Source of the DNA: Iningainema tapete BLCC-T55
GTDB taxonomy: Bacteria; Cyanobacteriota; Cyanobacteriia; Cyanobacteriales; Nostocaceae
DNA: 64,000 nt
Direction: 5' to 3'
Assembly: GCF_014698965.1 (NCBI RefSeq)
Contig: NZ_JACXAE010000086.1
Coordinates: 306,063-370,062, forward strand
Made by a program: the position numbers and the translations under genes. Below the pieces are notes generated by a model. That model had not been told where the DNA came from. It did not search any database and was given only the letters and a program-made list of their open reading frames with translations. Positions 53,264 to 62,044 of this stretch are shown in pieces (position 1 is the stretch's first letter; every line of letters starts with the position of its first letter).

Positions 53264-54226
53264 GTGGTGCAACATCACCAGAAGGTAGGAACTGCTGCAA
53301 CGCTTGGGGGTGCAATGTCTAGGAGAAGTACTCGTTGGGGAAAGCTCAAAAGACTGAGGATTGCCAGCTTGTGTTCGCTGAGTATTTCTGATGGTGCACA
53401 AGCAGAGGTTAGCAGCACAGGAATTGGGGCAGCAGGCAATCTCAGCATCACCGCTAACTTCGTGCGGCTTAACAACGGCAAGATTACAGCCGAAACTCCC
53501 TCAAGCGATGGCGGTAACATCTACCTAAATGTTGCTGAGTTATTACTAATGCGTCGTGGTAGTAATATTACTACCACCGCAGGTACTGCACAGGCTGGTG
53601 GAGACAACGGCAACATTTTTATCAATGCCCCTTACGCCTTCCTCGTTGGTGTTGCTACTGAAGATAACGACATTAGTGCGAATGCTTTCACTGGTAGCGG
53701 TGGTGGAGTGTCTATCAAGGTTCAAGGTATTTTAGGTTTTCAGTATAATACACAACCGACTTCAAAAAGTGACATCAATGCCAGTTCAGAGTTTGGGATT
53801 AACGTCTCTATAGTATTAGATATTCCTGAAAGACCAAATACCTTGCCAGCCGAACCAGTTGAACAAAAACTAGACCAAAGCTGTCAAGTGCGTCCAAGTC
53901 AAAATCGAAGCAGTTTTGTTGTAACTGGACGTAGTGGAATACCACCCAGTCCCTATGATATGTTGACACCTGATGCAGTGCAAGTAGATTTCGTCACACT
54001 TACTCGCCGAGAAGCACAACACCGAGAGAATAGGAGAGCTACTAAGAAACAAAGGAACACAGGAGATTATGCATAGAAAACAGATTCTGTCAATGCCAAT
54101 ACTGAAATTGTAGAAGCACAAGGGTGGGTAGTGGATGCCAACGGTGACGTAGTTCTGGTGGCTCAAGCAGCAACTGCCAAACCCCATAATCCCTTGTTTA
54201 ACCCTCCATCTTGCCATGCAAGTTAA
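53264..54226 (+). pseudogene. C-terminal remnant of a two-partner-secretion (filamentous haemagglutinin-like) exoprotein
   Basis: Beta-helix-like repeats (GNLSITANFVRLNNGKITAE, GGNIYLNVAELLLMRRGSNI, GGDNGNIFINA) lead into the family C-terminus (DQSCQVRPSQNRSSFVVTGR, GIPPSPYD). An in-frame TAG at 54074-54076 interrupts it; beyond it the same frame continues with the expected end (EIVEAQGWVVDANGDVVLVA and HNPLFNPPSCHAS, stop 54224-54226). The segment just before the TAG (RREAQHRENRRATKKQRNTG) does not look like the family. The N-terminal secretion domain is missing, so the gene is dead. Confidence 0.75.
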
Positions 54227-54281
54227 AAGCTAAATTAGGGATTTTGTCAAATTTTTGATATTACCTCAGCAACCAATGCAG

Positions 54282-54500
54282 TTACGATCCTGAGCTTTGC
54301 TGATTGCGTTGAATTTCACTGCAAATGTCCGCAACCGTCATATTCCCAAAAAGTTGCTCTTTCACCTTGAGATAATCTACAGGCTGCGACATCGTTTCTC
54401 GGATAAAGAAGGCAGCCTTACCAATTCCCAAACGTTCAACCAACGCTTGAATTGCCTCACATCTAATATCATCGCTTTTAGGTACAGATACTATGGTCAT
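54282..54500 (-). CDS. Small partner protein of the PIN-domain gene (possible antitoxin)
   Basis: 72 residues, helical (CEAIQALVERLGIGKAAFFI, LFGNMTVADICSEIQRNQQ). It ends an operon whose first gene is the PIN protein, 22 bases upstream. Size and pairing suggest a VapB-like antitoxin or adaptor, but no AbrB, RHH or Phd motif is obvious, and the toxin-first order is unusual. Confidence 0.6.
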   Translation of the reverse strand: MTIVSVPKSDDIRCEAIQALVERLGIGKAAFFIRETMSQPVDYLKVKEQLFGNMTVADICSEIQRNQQSSGS

Positions 54501-54522
54501 GGTTATCTAAGGCTCCTGATTT

Positions 54523-54957
54523 TTATTCGTTAGTTAAAGCTACAGCTAATTCAGTCGGAGTTTTAATCTCAACCGTGCCGATGTACCTCTTAATCATTCG
54601 GTCGTCACAGGTAACAAAGCAGTCTGCCCCAGCCACTTCAGCACAGGCTAGATGTAGCGAGTCTACACCTTTGATTTTATCGTGAATCTCAATGTATTGG
54701 GCTGCGGTTGTCACAGTATGGTCAATTTTCTGAAAGTAGTTCGCTTTTTGCAAAACTTGCTGGACAAAGTTTTGGCGGTTATTATAAGGGTTTCTCTGTG
54801 TTTCAAACACCAGTGCGTCTGATGAAATTAGTTCCACAGCCCCATGTTCGATTAATAAAAAAATGAGCTGCATTGAGGTTGCTTCCAGATAGATTCGTGC
54901 TTGCAACTGATCATCAAAAATCCGATTAAGGGCGCTAGTATCTAAATATACTTTCAC
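54523..54957 (-). CDS. PIN-domain ribonuclease (VapC-like)
   Basis: 144 residues from a GTG start (VKVYLDTSALNRIFDD). The acidic residues of the PIN active site are visible: Asp6 in YLDTSALNR, Glu in LVFETQRNP, Asp in KGVDSLHLACAEV and Asp in FVTCDDRMIKRY. PIN toxins cleave tRNA or rRNA until bound by an antitoxin. The domain is intact. The downstream 72-residue protein is the likely partner. Confidence 0.85.
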   Translation of the reverse strand: MKVYLDTSALNRIFDDQLQARIYLEATSMQLIFLLIEHGAVELISSDALVFETQRNPYNNRQNFVQQVLQKANYFQKIDHTVTTAAQYIEIHDKIKGVDSLHLACAEVAGADCFVTCDDRMIKRYIGTVEIKTPTELAVALTNE

Positions 54958-55085
54958 TGATTTACCTAATAACTGCCATAACGACTATGACTTTAGATCA
55001 TAATAGTAAGTTTACCTTTACTCTTGAGCGATCGCATTGATTGACATAATTTCAACCCATACTTACACACGCTACCTTTATTTAG

Positions 55086-55223
55086 GACGGACGAGTAATA
55101 ATTGTTGAAATTAAAAGTTTTCTCAGTCCCTCACCAATGCGTGATTTTGAAATTGCGTTATGTCAATTAAGGTTAATAGTAGTTGATATGGAGAGAGAGG
55201 AAATTATTCAATGGATAGACTAA
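55086..55223 (+). pseudogene. xisH: xisH remnant with internal deletion
   Basis: After a stop at 55083-55085 the frame reads GRVIIVEIKSFLSPSPMRDF, then EIALCQ, the VEVKSF-like catalytic strand region of XisH. It then jumps directly to the XisH C-terminus (LRLIVVDMEREEIIQWID) and a stop overlapping the xisI start. Full XisH is about 140 residues; the N-terminal part and roughly 50 central residues are missing. The reading frame across the deletion is kept. Confidence 0.72.
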
Positions 55224-55552
55224 GTAATTATCGTATTTTAATTAAAAAGATACTAACTGAGTATCATAACTGGGCTTCTGGTTCCTCAAAGGAAGACCAT
55301 GAAAACAGCTTGGTATTTGATGAAGATAATGACCAATATCTTTGGTTGCATATGGGATGGCAAGGGAAAAAGCGAATTAAAGGTATTAATATTCACGTCC
55401 GAATCAAAAATGAAAAAGTTTGGATAGAAGAGGACTGGACAGAAGAAGGAATTGCAACGGAACTAGTGAAAGCAGGTATTGGGACTAGTGATATTGTCTT
55501 AGCTTTTTATCCGCCAACAGAACGGGCTTTGACGCTCGTTTGCTACTGCTAA
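55211..55552 (+). CDS. xisI: XisI-family fdxN-element excision controlling factor
   Basis: 113 residues. Family pattern: YRILIKKILTEYHNWAS at the start, YLWLHMGWQGKKRIKGINIH, then VRIKNEKVWIEEDWTEEGIA and SDIVLAFYPP. ATG overlaps the xisH stop (ATGGATAGACTAA). The last residues (ERALTLVCYC) differ from the usual hydrophobic FTEFAVA-like end, so the C-terminus may be altered. In Anabaena XisH and XisI are needed with XisF for excision of the fdxN element, but many copies exist away from such elements. With xisH broken this copy is probably an orphan. Confidence 0.82.
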   Translation: MDRLSNYRILIKKILTEYHNWASGSSKEDHENSLVFDEDNDQYLWLHMGWQGKKRIKGINIHVRIKNEKVWIEEDWTEEGIATELVKAGIGTSDIVLAFYPPTERALTLVCYC

Positions 55553-55622
55553 GCGGTTGTTGGGTGATGTCTCATCGCTTATAAATGAACGATCGCATCC
55601 AATTTTCGGCGCAAAATCGCTT

Positions 55623-55928
55623 TTAAAAGTTCAATCTTGTTCGGAGCAGTTTTGGGCCAAGTCCCTTAAGTACCTCTCCGACAGTTATGTATGGTGGTAA
55701 TGGACACATAGAGAGGGCGGGCTTCAAGGGATCGCCGTGTGTTGCATCCGGGAACTGAAAGTCAATCCCCTTATTTAGGGCGACTATAAAAACCCTTTCG
55801 CGCATCTGTGGTACACCGTATTCTACCGCCCGGATCACCTTCATCTTTAGCTCGTAACCGAGTTCTTGCAGCTGGGTTTGAAGCATTTCATAAACGCCAC
55901 CGATTTTACCATTTTGCTCCGGTGCATT
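55623..55928 (-). pseudogene. C-terminal fragment of a DNA cytosine-5 methyltransferase
   Basis: The minus strand reads EQNGKIGGVYEMLQTQLQEL and then AVEYGVPQMRERVFIVALNK, the region around motif VIII (QMRERVF) of C5 methylases, and stops soon after. A stop precedes the fragment at 55929-55931. The catalytic PCQ motif and target-recognition domain are absent. Confidence 0.75.
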
Positions 55929-55966
55929 TCATGAGCTGAAGGGCTGAAAGGGTTGAAGGCAGAGCC

Positions 55967-57193
55967 TTAGGATGGCATTCCCACGAATAGCGTGGGAACG
56001 AGGGGGGCGAGGGAGTCAAAGATGTGATGTGCCATTTGTAGTTTGGAGCAGGGGGGAATTTCTAAGCGTTTTCCTTGCTTATCGATTAAGATGGCTTTGT
56101 TGTTATCGCTGCCGAAACCGCTATCTGGTTCGTCTATGGGGTTAGCAACAATAGCATCTAAGTTTTTGCTGTGCAATTTCTCTAGGGCTGGTGTGATAAT
56201 ATCTCCTGTCTGGGCGGCGAAACCAATTAAAATTTGATGCGATCGCTTGTTTGTTGCCAATTGAGCTACTATATCTGGTACAGGTTCTAGAGGTAAAGCT
56301 TCTGGAAGTTGGCGCTTTGCTAATTTTTCCTGACTATATTCTCGTGGCTTAACATCTGCCACTGCCGCTGCCATCAATATAATATCAGCAGCTGCTAAAT
56401 ACTGTAGCATTGCTGATCGCATAGACTCAGCACTAACCACGGGAACTGCTTGTATACCCAAAGGTACATTCCAACTTGCCGGACCATGCACTAAGGTAAC
56501 ACTTGCACCTCTGTGGAGTGCTGCTTGTGCTAAAGCTAAACCCATTTTACCTGTGGAAGGATTACCAATAAACCGTACTGGGTCAAGATACTCTCGCGTT
56601 CCTCCCGCACTGATTAACACACGTTTTCCTGCTAAATCTCTTTTACCTGCGGTGTGTAATAATGATTGGATATGAGTAATGATGTCTTCTGGCTCTGCCA
56701 TTCTGCCTGCACCAACGCGATCGCACGCCAATAACCCTGATGCTGTTTCCATACCATGAAATCGACTATCTGTCAATAGTTGACGCCAATTTCGCTGCAC
56801 CGCGACTTGTTCCCACATATCAGTATTCATCGCAGGTGCTAACAGTACAGGGCAAGAAGATGCTAATACAGTATTCGTGAGCAAATTGTCAGCCATACCG
56901 TGAGCCAACTTCGCTAACGTGTTAGCTGTCAAAGGTGCAATTAAAAATACCTCTACCCATTCACCCAATTCTATATGTAGTGGACGAGACGTTGGTTGCC
57001 AGAAACTTTCGTCTGTATAGGCTTGATGGCGAGACAGGGTTGCTAAAGTTAGAGGTGTGATAAATTCTTGTGCCGAATTAGTGAGAATTACTCGCACCTC
57101 TACCCCAGTTTTAAATAGTGTAGAAACGACACTGCAAACTTTATAGGCGGCGATACCGCCGCCCACACCAATTATAACCCTACGCTTCGTCAT
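55967..57193 (-). CDS. coaBC: Bifunctional phosphopantothenoylcysteine decarboxylase / phosphopantothenate-cysteine ligase
   Basis: 408 residues. The N-terminal CoaC flavoprotein domain ([27 protein letters not shown], with the Cys-bearing lid [20 protein letters not shown]) is followed by the CoaB ligase domain ([29 protein letters not shown] and the KLAKRQ region). Together they convert 4'-phosphopantothenate to 4'-phosphopantetheine for coenzyme A. The last dozen residues ([12 protein letters not shown]) are encoded by a palindromic repeat and replace the native end. It starts inside the end of the DUF2555 gene, with which it forms an operon. Confidence 0.96.
   Translation of the reverse strand: MTKRRVIIGVGGGIAAYKVCSVVSTLFKTGVEVRVILTNSAQEFITPLTLATLSRHQAYTDESFWQPTSRPLHIELGEWVEVFLIAPLTANTLAKLAHGMADNLLTNTVLASSCPVLLAPAMNTDMWEQVAVQRNWRQLLTDSRFHGMETASGLLACDRVGAGRMAEPEDIITHIQSLLHTAGKRDLAGKRVLISAGGTREYLDPVRFIGNPSTGKMGLALAQAALHRGASVTLVHGPASWNVPLGIQAVPVVSAESMRSAMLQYLAAADIILMAAAVADVKPREYSQEKLAKRQLPEALPLEPVPDIVAQLATNKRSHQILIGFAAQTGDIITPALEKLHSKNLDAIVANPIDEPDSGFGSDNNKAILIDKQGKRLEIPPCSKLQMAHHIFDSLAPLVPTLFVGMPS
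55978..55998. repeat. Palindromic repeat forming the 3' end of coaBC
   Basis: TTCCCACG/CGTGGGAA (55978-55985, 55991-55998) with a 5-base loop, within ATTCCCACGAATAGCGTGG. Read on the minus strand it encodes VPTLFVGM. Confidence 0.8.
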
Positions 57194-57392
57194 AAGGTTC
57201 GAGATCTAACAGGTGTATGTATGGTTCAACTAACTCAGGGCGTTGAAAAGCGATCGCTCTGAGTAAATGCCAATCATTCAAACCCTCAAAAGCATTACCG
57301 TAATTATCCTGCTCCAAACGTGTAGCCAATACTTCTACTTCTTGAGAAGTCATTGTGGCAATTTCTTTGTGAGAAATGCTTAGAGTTTTCAT
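57180..57392 (-). CDS. DUF2555-family protein
   Basis: Start ATG 57392 ([20 protein letters not shown]), with GGGAGGGG upstream; 70 residues. The conserved block ([20 protein letters not shown], then [20 protein letters not shown]) fits a small cyanobacterial family of unknown function. Its stop overlaps the coaBC start by 14 bases, so the two are translationally coupled, which hints at a link to CoA synthesis but does not prove it. Confidence 0.85.
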   Translation of the reverse strand: MKTLSISHKEIATMTSQEVEVLATRLEQDNYGNAFEGLNDWHLLRAIAFQRPELVEPYIHLLDLEPYDEA

Positions 57393-57852
57393 TATCGTTG
57401 CCCCTCCCTTATGCTGCCGCAAGGATGATGCGCTTTTTGCACCCACCCAATATATCTTACTCACTACAGCGCAATGATTTCGTGAAAATTTTCCGGATTT
57501 TTACCGGAATTTGTAAAAATTCTGTAACCCAGACTCGACAACATATTCACTCAAAAATTCCGTAACAACTCTAGCATTTGCAGTCTGATTTTACTACCTA
57601 CCCAAATTCCGCCATGCCAAAAATTTTGTATCTCTGCTTGACAAGAGTAGATATGGCTGATTATACTTATAGTACATAAATACTATTAAAGGCAAAAACC
57701 TGATTTTAACAAGGGGTATTTAGCCTAGCTAACCATTTCAGTATTCCCACTCTCACTAACAACACGATGTCAAAGTTAATCTGTATTCATTACAGATTAA
57801 CTTGTAGAATTTGCTACTCAAAAATCAATTGTGTATTTACAGGAGTTGAAAG
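57393..57852. other. 460-base divergent region upstream of the coiled-coil gene pair
   Basis: Contains a good sigma-70-type promoter (57638-57667) facing the coiled-coil genes. The rest is AT-rich without an open frame. The DUF2555-coaBC promoter must lie near its left end. Confidence 0.5.
57638..57667 (+). promoter_or_regulatory. Strong sigma-70-type promoter for the coiled-coil operon
   Basis: -35 TTGACA (57638-57643) is exact consensus; -10 TATACT (57662-57667) differs at one position; spacing is 18. It lies about 185 bases before the first coiled-coil gene, implying a long 5' leader. Confidence 0.6.
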
Positions 57853-58833
57853 ATGACTACATCTGCATTGAAAGATAGCAAACAACAACTAATGCAAGCG
57901 TTCCAACAAATTCTCATTGATAAGAAAAAATTAGAATCCAAAATAGCAACTAAACAAGAGGAAGCAGAGAAAGCAAAAAGTCAACAAATTTTAGAAACAG
58001 CTTCCACATATACTGTTGATAGCATTTTGAAAGGAGTAGCTGATTTACAACTGGAGTTTGGCGGTATTGTCAATTCACTATCTGAAAAGTTAGCTCAGGA
58101 AAATTCTAAGTTAGACGAACTAAACCGAGCAATAGAAATTGAGCAGCAGAATTTACAAGAACTTCAAAAAATTAGAATAGTAGCGGATACATTAGATATT
58201 GTCACTCAAGAACACCAAGAAAAGTTAAAAACGCTAGAACAAGATACTGCAAGTAAGCGAGAAACTCTGGAGAAAGAAATTGCGCTTAAACGTAAAGATT
58301 GGCAACAAGAACAATTAGAGTATGAAACCGCAGTAAAGTTGTATGATGAAGAATTAGCAAAAAAACGCCAGCGAGAAGAAGAAGAATATCAATATAAGTT
58401 AGAAAATTCTCGAAAAATTAATACCAATACTTATGATTCAAAAAAACGTACCTTAGAAAGAGAACTACAAGAATCGACACAAACTAAAGAAAAAACTTGG
58501 GTAGAGCGGGAGAAAATTATTACCCAACAGCAACCTTTACTTCAAGAGTATCAAAAGAAAGTATTAGGATTTACGAACGAAATTGAAGAAGCAATTAAAA
58601 AAGCAAGAGAAGAAGCAATTAAGGAGACGAGCCAAAAGGCAAAAATTGAGGCTGATTTAGCAGAAAAAGATTGGGAGTCTATGAAACAAAGTTACGAAAT
58701 TAAAATCCAGTCTTTGGAAGAAAATATCAAAAAACAACTAGAACAAATAGAAGGTATTTCTACTCAATTACAAACTGCGTTGAAACAAGCACAAGATTTG
58801 GCTCTGAGAGCTTTTAATGGTTCTCCTAAATAG
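57853..58833 (+). CDS. Coiled-coil-rich protein A (possible filament-forming pair)
   Basis: 326 residues with AGGAG before ATG. Almost the whole protein from about 15 to 320 is predicted coiled coil by eye (runs of E, K, Q with heptad hydrophobics, e.g. REEEEYQYKLENSRKINTNT). There is no signal peptide or membrane helix. The last 60 residues match those of the next gene, so the two are paralogues. They recall filament-forming coiled-coil pairs described from Anabaena (LfiA/LfiB), but that identity is from memory and unchecked. Confidence 0.75.
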   Translation: MTTSALKDSKQQLMQAFQQILIDKKKLESKIATKQEEAEKAKSQQILETASTYTVDSILKGVADLQLEFGGIVNSLSEKLAQENSKLDELNRAIEIEQQNLQELQKIRIVADTLDIVTQEHQEKLKTLEQDTASKRETLEKEIALKRKDWQQEQLEYETAVKLYDEELAKKRQREEEEYQYKLENSRKINTNTYDSKKRTLERELQESTQTKEKTWVEREKIITQQQPLLQEYQKKVLGFTNEIEEAIKKAREEAIKETSQKAKIEADLAEKDWESMKQSYEIKIQSLEENIKKQLEQIEGISTQLQTALKQAQDLALRAFNGSPK

Positions 58834-58862
58834 TTAATTCTTAATAGATAATAGCTCTTAAT

Positions 58863-58887
58863 AATTAGCAATTAGCAATTAGCAATT
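58863..58887. repeat. Heptanucleotide tandem repeat (AATTAGC x3.5)
   Basis: Three full copies plus AATT lie between the two coiled-coil genes, the same heptamer as at 43927-43947. Confidence 0.9.
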
Positions 58888-58913
58888 CCCCAATTATTTA
58901 CAGGAGGTTTGTC

Positions 58914-59984
58914 ATGGCTGCAAAAAAACTAAATGAAAAGAGTACTAAAGCAGAAATTCTGCAAGCATACGAAGAGTTAGCTAAAGAAAAAACTGCACTG
59001 AAATCACAAATTGATCAAATCAGCAAAGAAAATAATTCTGTAGTCAAACCATTAGCACCAACTACAAATATGAATCAACCTCAAACTGTGCAGCAGAAGA
59101 TGAATTTTATTATTGAGAATTTGAAAAAGATTCAATTTGGATTTGGTAGTGCAGCTAGTGAATTATCAGAGAAATTAACGACAAGAGCATCTCAGTTAGA
59201 AGAAATTAGCCAAGCTGTAAAAAATGAGCTTAAAGCGTTAAAAGAGTTACACAATTTAGAAGTGTCTCAAGAAACATTAGATAGTTTAATTGAAACTTAT
59301 GAAGGTAATTACAAGGCTTATCAGGAGGAGTATAATCAGCGTTATGAAACGTTATCACAAGAAATAAAACAGCAAATATCTAGCTGGGAAAAAGAGCAAG
59401 ATGAACATAGACAAGTTATCAAAGAACGCAATGAAACTTTGAATAAAACTCGCGATCGCAACGCTACCGAGTACAAGTATGATTTAGAACTACGGCGTCA
59501 ATTAGAATCAGAAGAATACGAGCAGCGAGAAAAAGAGTTATACAAACAATTAGAAGAATTTAGACAAACAATCGAAAAACAATGGGCGGAACGAGAAAAA
59601 GCAATTTCTGAGCAAGAACAACAATTTGCCGAGTTGAAAGCGAAAGTAGAGGCATTTCCTAAAGAAAAAGAAGCGGCAATCAAGAAGGCTACAGAAGAAG
59701 GTAGAGGTATTGCCCACTATCAAGCTAAGGTAAAATCAGATTTATTTGCTAAAGATGTGGAAGGGCAAAAGCGTTTTTATGAACAGAGATTACAATCTCT
59801 CGAACAAACGATCGCTAATCAAGAAACGCGAATTCAAAATCTCTCCAAACAACTTGAATCTGCGCTAAAACAAGTTCAGGATTTGGCAGTTAAAGCTATT
59901 GAAGGATCTGCAAATGCAAATTCATACCAGGCAGTTAAAGAAATAGCATTAGAACAAGCTAAAAGTCAGGTAAAAAATAAATAG
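58914..59984 (+). CDS. Coiled-coil-rich protein B (paralogue of the preceding gene)
   Basis: 356 residues with AGGAGG eight bases before ATG. A short basic start (AAKKLNEKSTKAEILQAYEE), a Pro/Thr-rich break (VKPLAPTTNMNQPQ) and then a near-continuous coiled coil (about 70-335) lead into a tail ending KSQVKNK. The C-terminal stretch LQSLEQTIANQETRIQNLSK and LESALKQVQDLAVKA corresponds to IQSLEENIKKQLEQIEGIST and LQTALKQAQDLALRA of protein A. The two are 80 bases apart and likely form a heteromeric assembly. Confidence 0.75.
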   Translation: MAAKKLNEKSTKAEILQAYEELAKEKTALKSQIDQISKENNSVVKPLAPTTNMNQPQTVQQKMNFIIENLKKIQFGFGSAASELSEKLTTRASQLEEISQAVKNELKALKELHNLEVSQETLDSLIETYEGNYKAYQEEYNQRYETLSQEIKQQISSWEKEQDEHRQVIKERNETLNKTRDRNATEYKYDLELRRQLESEEYEQREKELYKQLEEFRQTIEKQWAEREKAISEQEQQFAELKAKVEAFPKEKEAAIKKATEEGRGIAHYQAKVKSDLFAKDVEGQKRFYEQRLQSLEQTIANQETRIQNLSKQLESALKQVQDLAVKAIEGSANANSYQAVKEIALEQAKSQVKNK

Positions 59985-60015
59985 TACCGCTTTTAGGGAT
60001 CGCCTCGTCGCCTCG

Positions 60016-60059
60016 TTACCAGGCTCTGCCTGGTAATGCCTAGTTTGAGGCTCTGCCTC
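60016..60059. repeat. Palindromic repeats TTACCAGGC/GCCTGGTAA and GAGGC/GCCTC
   Basis: Two hairpins, both with loop TCT, follow the coiled-coil operon (60016-60036 and 60047-60059). They belong to a repeat type common in filamentous cyanobacteria. Confidence 0.75.
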
Positions 60060-60096
60060 TTGTTATAACAACACTGCCATACCAGCACTTGATGCA

Positions 60097-60663
60097 CTAA
60101 CTGAATAAACGACTAACAGAGCAAGAAAAACCTGGTAGTAGCGATGAAGTTAGTTCGTCACCAATCTGTAATGTTGCCATTAGCACCAATGTAGCTTGTT
60201 CTCTACGATAAACTTGAATTTGCTGTAATTGCTTATCGACAATCCAGTATTCTCGTACACCTTGGTTTGCGTACAACTTCAGTTTAACTTGTTTGTCGCG
60301 TCGTTCGTTGGCTTCACCAGGAGAAAGTACCTCAACCACCAACTCTGGTGCAGCAGTTAAATGTCCTGCATCATCCAGCACAGATGCTAATCTTTCATTA
60401 CTGATCCACACCACATCCGGGATGACATTATCAGCATCGGTGAAAATAATGCCTGCGCTACTTACGGGCTTTCCTAAACCTGTCTGGCGAGACCATAATT
60501 TCAACTCTGTACATATGTTATCAGTAACTTCTTGATGTTCCCAATGTGGTGCGCGTGTCACAAATAGTTCTCCGTCTACAATCTCATAGCGATTGCCATT
60601 ATCGGGAAAAAGCTCTAGGTCAGCAGTTGTCCAGCGTACCTGGTTAGTTGTAGTCTGGCTCAT
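60097..60663 (-). CDS. Uma2-family (DUF820) PD-(D/E)XK endonuclease-like protein, copy 1
   Basis: I choose ATG 60663 (MSQTTTNQVRWTTADLELF), with AAAGGA at good spacing; 188 residues. Family features: NRYEIVDGELFVTRAP, VIPDVVWISNERL, APELVVEVLSPGEANERRDK and YANQGVREYWIVD, carrying the Asp/Glu/Lys of the nuclease fold. These proteins are greatly expanded in cyanobacteria and their substrates are unknown. It is divergent from a second Uma2 gene, and the two promoters share 90 bases. Confidence 0.88.
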   Translation of the reverse strand: MSQTTTNQVRWTTADLELFPDNGNRYEIVDGELFVTRAPHWEHQEVTDNICTELKLWSRQTGLGKPVSSAGIIFTDADNVIPDVVWISNERLASVLDDAGHLTAAPELVVEVLSPGEANERRDKQVKLKLYANQGVREYWIVDKQLQQIQVYRREQATLVLMATLQIGDELTSSLLPGFSCSVSRLFS

Positions 60664-60753
60664 ATTAGGCATCCTTTGAGTCTGTTCTTCCAATGTACCA
60701 AAATTGACTAAGCTGTGGCATAATTAAGATTATCTCCTCAAAATGCCTAATCC

Positions 60754-61338
60754 ATGACTGTTATCACTCCTAAACGCTTCACCCTGGCTGAATATCATCG
60801 CCTCATTGAACTAGGATTCCTATGTGAGGATGACAGAGTGGAGTTGATTCGGGGAGAGTTAATGCAAATGGCAGCAAAAGGCACACGACATTCGGTATGT
60901 AATACGAAGTTATTTCGAGAATTAGATACGTTAGTGGGAGATAGAGCCGTTGTGCGTGGGCAAGAGCCGATAATATTACCAAGTGATAGTGAGCCAGAGC
61001 CAGATGTTATAATTGCGCGCGGTCAAGCTGATGATTACTTGTCGAATCATCCTCTACTAGAAGATATTCTCTTAGTTATTGAAGTTTCAGACTCCACCCT
61101 TGACTATGACCAAAATACAAAACTAGCTCTTTACGCTGAAGATGGAATTAGTGACTACTGGATTATTAATTTAGTAGCAAATCAATTAGAACGATACAGT
61201 CAACCTTACCAAGATGCTCAAGGAAAGTTTGGCTATCGTACTAGGCAGATTGCACTGCGACATGAATCTGTGACACTTCCCAATTTTCCTAATATATCTC
61301 TGGAATTAAATCGAGTTTTTCCTGGTTTGGAGTCATAA
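60754..61338 (+). CDS. Uma2-family (DUF820) PD-(D/E)XK endonuclease-like protein, copy 2
   Basis: 194 residues. Blocks RFTLAEYHRLIELGFLCEDD, RVELIRGELMQMAAKGTRHS, EPEPDVIIARGQ, DILLVIEVSDSTLDYDQNTK and YAEDGISDYWIINL give the complete nuclease core. It belongs to a different subgroup from copy 1 (shorter spacing between the conserved blocks, little overall identity). The function is unknown. Confidence 0.88.
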   Translation: MTVITPKRFTLAEYHRLIELGFLCEDDRVELIRGELMQMAAKGTRHSVCNTKLFRELDTLVGDRAVVRGQEPIILPSDSEPEPDVIIARGQADDYLSNHPLLEDILLVIEVSDSTLDYDQNTKLALYAEDGISDYWIINLVANQLERYSQPYQDAQGKFGYRTRQIALRHESVTLPNFPNISLELNRVFPGLES

Positions 61339-61372
61339 TTAATAGATAGGCTGCTTTTAGCTATTTTAATCC

Positions 61373-61829
61373 ATGATTCATTTGAGAGCGATCGCAAAAA
61401 AACAACAAGCTGAAAAGATTTACTCTTTCCCATTCAATCTTCCTTTAATCAAAGCTTTCAAAGAAGTTCAATTCCATCATCCTGTAACATTCTTGGTTGG
61501 AGAGAATTGCTAACTCTCATGGAGAAAGCTTTCTTAAACTTTTTCAATCACGCTTTGTTCTTGGTGGGTTATATCTGCTTGATGAACCTGAAGCACCACT
61601 TTCGCCTCTGCGTCAATTATCATTTTTGTCTCTACTAAAAGATATGGTAAATCAGGATAGTCAATTTATAATTGCTACCCACTCTCCAATTATCATGGCT
61701 TTTCCAGAAGCAACAATCCTCAGTTTTGATACCAATCCTCCAAAAGAAGTAGCCTATGATGAACTTGAACACGTTTCTTTGACAAAGGCTTTTTTAAATA
61801 ATCCCCAATCTTTTTTACGACATTTGTAA
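61373..61829 (+). pseudogene. AAA-family ATPase remnant with internal deletion
   Basis: ATG 61373 reads MIHLRAIAKKQQAEKIYSFP and reaches the start of Walker A (VTFLVGEN), where it hits Cys-stop. The next readable part, in another frame, is the second half of such ATPases: [14 protein letters not shown], Walker [21 protein letters not shown] and [20 protein letters not shown]. Everything from the P-loop Gly-Lys-Ser to the signature region is missing, so it cannot hydrolyse ATP. Confidence 0.78.
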
Positions 61830-61836
61830 AAATTAA

Positions 61837-62001
61837 TTAAAAAAAGCGCTGAATCGGACAACTAAATCCAGGTAATACAGGTGAAGTAATCTCATCAAAA
61901 GCTAACAATGTTACTATCAGTACAAGTTGAGCATTCTGGCGACGGTAAACTTCAATTTGTTTTAACGCCAATCCACTTAGCCATTCTTGAAAATCAGCGT
62001 G
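61837..62001 (-). pseudogene. C-terminal remnant of a third Uma2-family gene
   Basis: The minus strand reads LKQIEVYRRQNAQLVLIVTL and DEITSPVLPGFSCPIQRFF, similar to the end of the intact copy at 60097 (LQQIQVYRREQATLVLMATL, LLPGFSCSVSRLFS). A stop precedes it at 62002-62004. Confidence 0.75.
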
Positions 62002-62044
62002 CTACACGAGAAATTCTGTGTATACTTAAAAATAGCTACTCCCA

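Noticed and set aside
55211..55552. Evidence for a nearby fdxN excision element
   Set aside because: xisI copies are common away from such elements, xisH is broken, and no recombinase gene or nif gene is present.
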